A DNA stretch of 64,000 bases from Actinernus sp. WN-2022 (Eukaryota; Cnidaria; Anthozoa; Actiniaria; Actinernidae): NCBI GenBank assembly GCA_030867875.1, contig JAOWCC010000436.1, forward strand, positions 1 through 64,000, written 5' to 3'. Both the position numbers and the translations under genes were made by a program. The notes beneath the pieces were generated by a model. That model did no database searches and had not been told where the DNA came from. It worked only from the letters and a program-made list of their open reading frames with translations. Shown here piece after piece: positions 63,037 to 64,000 of this stretch. The stretch's first letter is position 1, and every line of letters begins with the position of its first letter.

Positions 63037-63437
63037 TGTTGAACTCATCCTGCCCACCACCCCCCCCCCCCCCCCCCTCCCCTCCGCCCTCCCTCCTAAA
63101 GTACCTAGAGATGAATTACGGGATCGAAAGTGCACAAAAGTCTTAAACTGTCATTTGCCCTTTCATAATAACGCTAAAAATACGAGCTACTGGCTTTTAA
63201 AGCTTAGAGGCACACAAGATCTAGCATGTTTTCACAAAAGGGGGTGTTAGGTTCTAAGGGTCCTTTTCTGAAAACAGCCTAGATCTTGTGTGCCTTTAAG
63301 CTTTAAAAGCCAGTAACTCGTGTTTTTGCCGTTTTCTAGAAACAGCAAATGGCAGTTGAAGACTTTTCTGGCCTTTCTATCCCATAATTGACTTGTCTTA
63401 GATTTATCCCATAATTTCTTAATTTGAGAGCTAGAGG
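63037..63437. repeat. B cassette L33, long form
   Basis: 401 bp, C-run of 18. Confidence 0.95.
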
Positions 63438-63962
63438 TTAGTGTTAGGTTAGAAAAACGCTATTTTCTGGCATTTCTACTCAAAATACGGGAAAATTCCA
63501 TCATTTAAACTTAATCTACGGGAATAGAACGTTGTATTGCCGAATAGTGCATCGAAATCCATTAAAAGGTCGAGAAATGGCGCCACTTTGAAATTTAGGT
63601 CACACAAGTAACTTTGACAGATTAGTGTTAGGTTAGAAAAACGCGATTTTCTGGCATTTCTACTCAAAATACGGGAAAATTCCATCATTTAAACTTAATC
63701 TACGGGAATAGAACGTTGTATTGCCGAATAGTGCATCGAAATCCATTAAAAGGTCGATAAATGGCGCCACTTTGAAATTTAGGTCACACAAGTAACTTTG
63801 ACAGATTAAGGTTAGGTTAGAAAAACGCGATTTTCTGGCATTTCTACTCAAAATACGGGAAAATTCCATCATTTAAACTTAATCTACGGGAATAGAACGT
63901 TGTATTGCCGAATAGTGCATCGAAATCCATTAAAAGGTCGAGAAATGGCGCCACTTTGAAAT
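63438..63962. repeat. A-monomer run, 3 copies (L33 to B34)
   Basis: Middle monomer with GATAAA near 63754. Confidence 0.95.
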
Positions 63963-64000
63963 TGTTGAACTCATCCTGCCCACCACCCCCCCCCCCTCCC
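63963..64000. repeat. B cassette B34, cut by the right window edge
   Basis: Only the left junction, the C-run (11) and the first bases of the pyrimidine tail are present. Whether it is short or long cannot be seen; a short form is expected from the order at the left edge. Confidence 0.9.

Larger units (their letters stand above)
1..64000. repeat. Two-component satellite block (184-bp A monomer plus hairpin cassette B)
   Basis: The whole window is tandem repeat. The A monomer recurs every 184 bp, with one GGCGCC, one TTTAAA and two TACGGGA cores per copy. Thirty-three B cassettes that start or end inside the window, plus one cut at the right edge, interrupt it at a fixed point in the monomer. 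Summing the parts (289 A copies, 34 B copies) accounts for the full length. No unrelated sequence, gene or other transposon is visible. A unit of nucleosome-repeat length in one orientation with nested higher-order repeats is typical of centromeric or pericentromeric satellites; the chromosomal location is inferred. Confidence 0.97.

Overview
This 64 kb window is one uninterrupted block of eukaryotic-type satellite DNA. I found no protein-coding, rRNA or tRNA gene I can support. Two components account for every base.

Component A is a 184-bp monomer in 289 copies, all head to tail in the same orientation. One representative copy counted by hand is 36% G+C, with 9 CpG where about 6 are expected. 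Component B is a spacer cassette of 320 bp plus a C-run in its short form (S), or 383 bp plus a C-run in its long form (L). There are 34 copies: 22 S, 11 L, and one cut off by the right window edge. B always sits in the same place inside A, replacing the same 27 bp of the monomer. Each A run between two B cassettes is therefore 184n-27 bp long. This holds exactly everywhere except the 104-monomer run at 3675-22794, which is 11 bp longer.

B consists of a C-run of 10-20 followed by a pyrimidine-rich tail, which on the minus strand fits a G-quadruplex pattern. Next comes a large inverted repeat. The S form has 106-bp arms (88 of 106 positions complementary) and a 1-nt centre. The L form has 128-bp arms and a 20-nt loop. 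S equals L minus 63 bp at the tip.

Order of cassettes, with the number of A monomers between them: S1-2-L2-4-S3-2-L4-3-S5-104-S6-2-L7-35-S8-2-L9-3-S10-10-S11-9-S12-15-S13-7-S14-27-S15-6-S16-2-L17-2-S18-6-S19-2-L20-2-S21-6-S22-2-L23-3-S24-2-L25-4-S26-5-S27-6-S28-2-L29-3-S30-2-L31-4-S32-2-L33-3-B34. Every L is preceded by an S exactly two monomers upstream. The left part (0-3.7 kb) is B-rich, 3.7-30 kb is mostly pure A, 30-46 kb is mixed with almost only S cassettes, and 46-64 kb is B-rich with clear higher-order repeats (HORs) of about 2.83 and 6.0 kb. The last 3.4 kb repeats the order and the variant pattern of the first 3.7 kb.

Monomer variants used as markers below: GATAAA instead of GAGAAA just before GGCGCC; CGGGGAAATT instead of CGGGAAAATT; AACATT instead of AACGTT; TATGGG or TACCGG instead of TACGGG; TTAGGAAAAC instead of TTAGAAAAAC; TTAGTGTTAGG instead of TTAAGGTTAGG.

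Organism: an animal-type nuclear genome, in a centromeric, pericentromeric or other heterochromatic block. The nucleosome-sized monomer, the HOR structure and the absence of genes support this. Each monomer carries TTAGGTTAG, two steps of the arthropod telomere repeat TTAGG, and CpG is not depleted. Both would suit an insect, but this is weak evidence and I do not assign a species.
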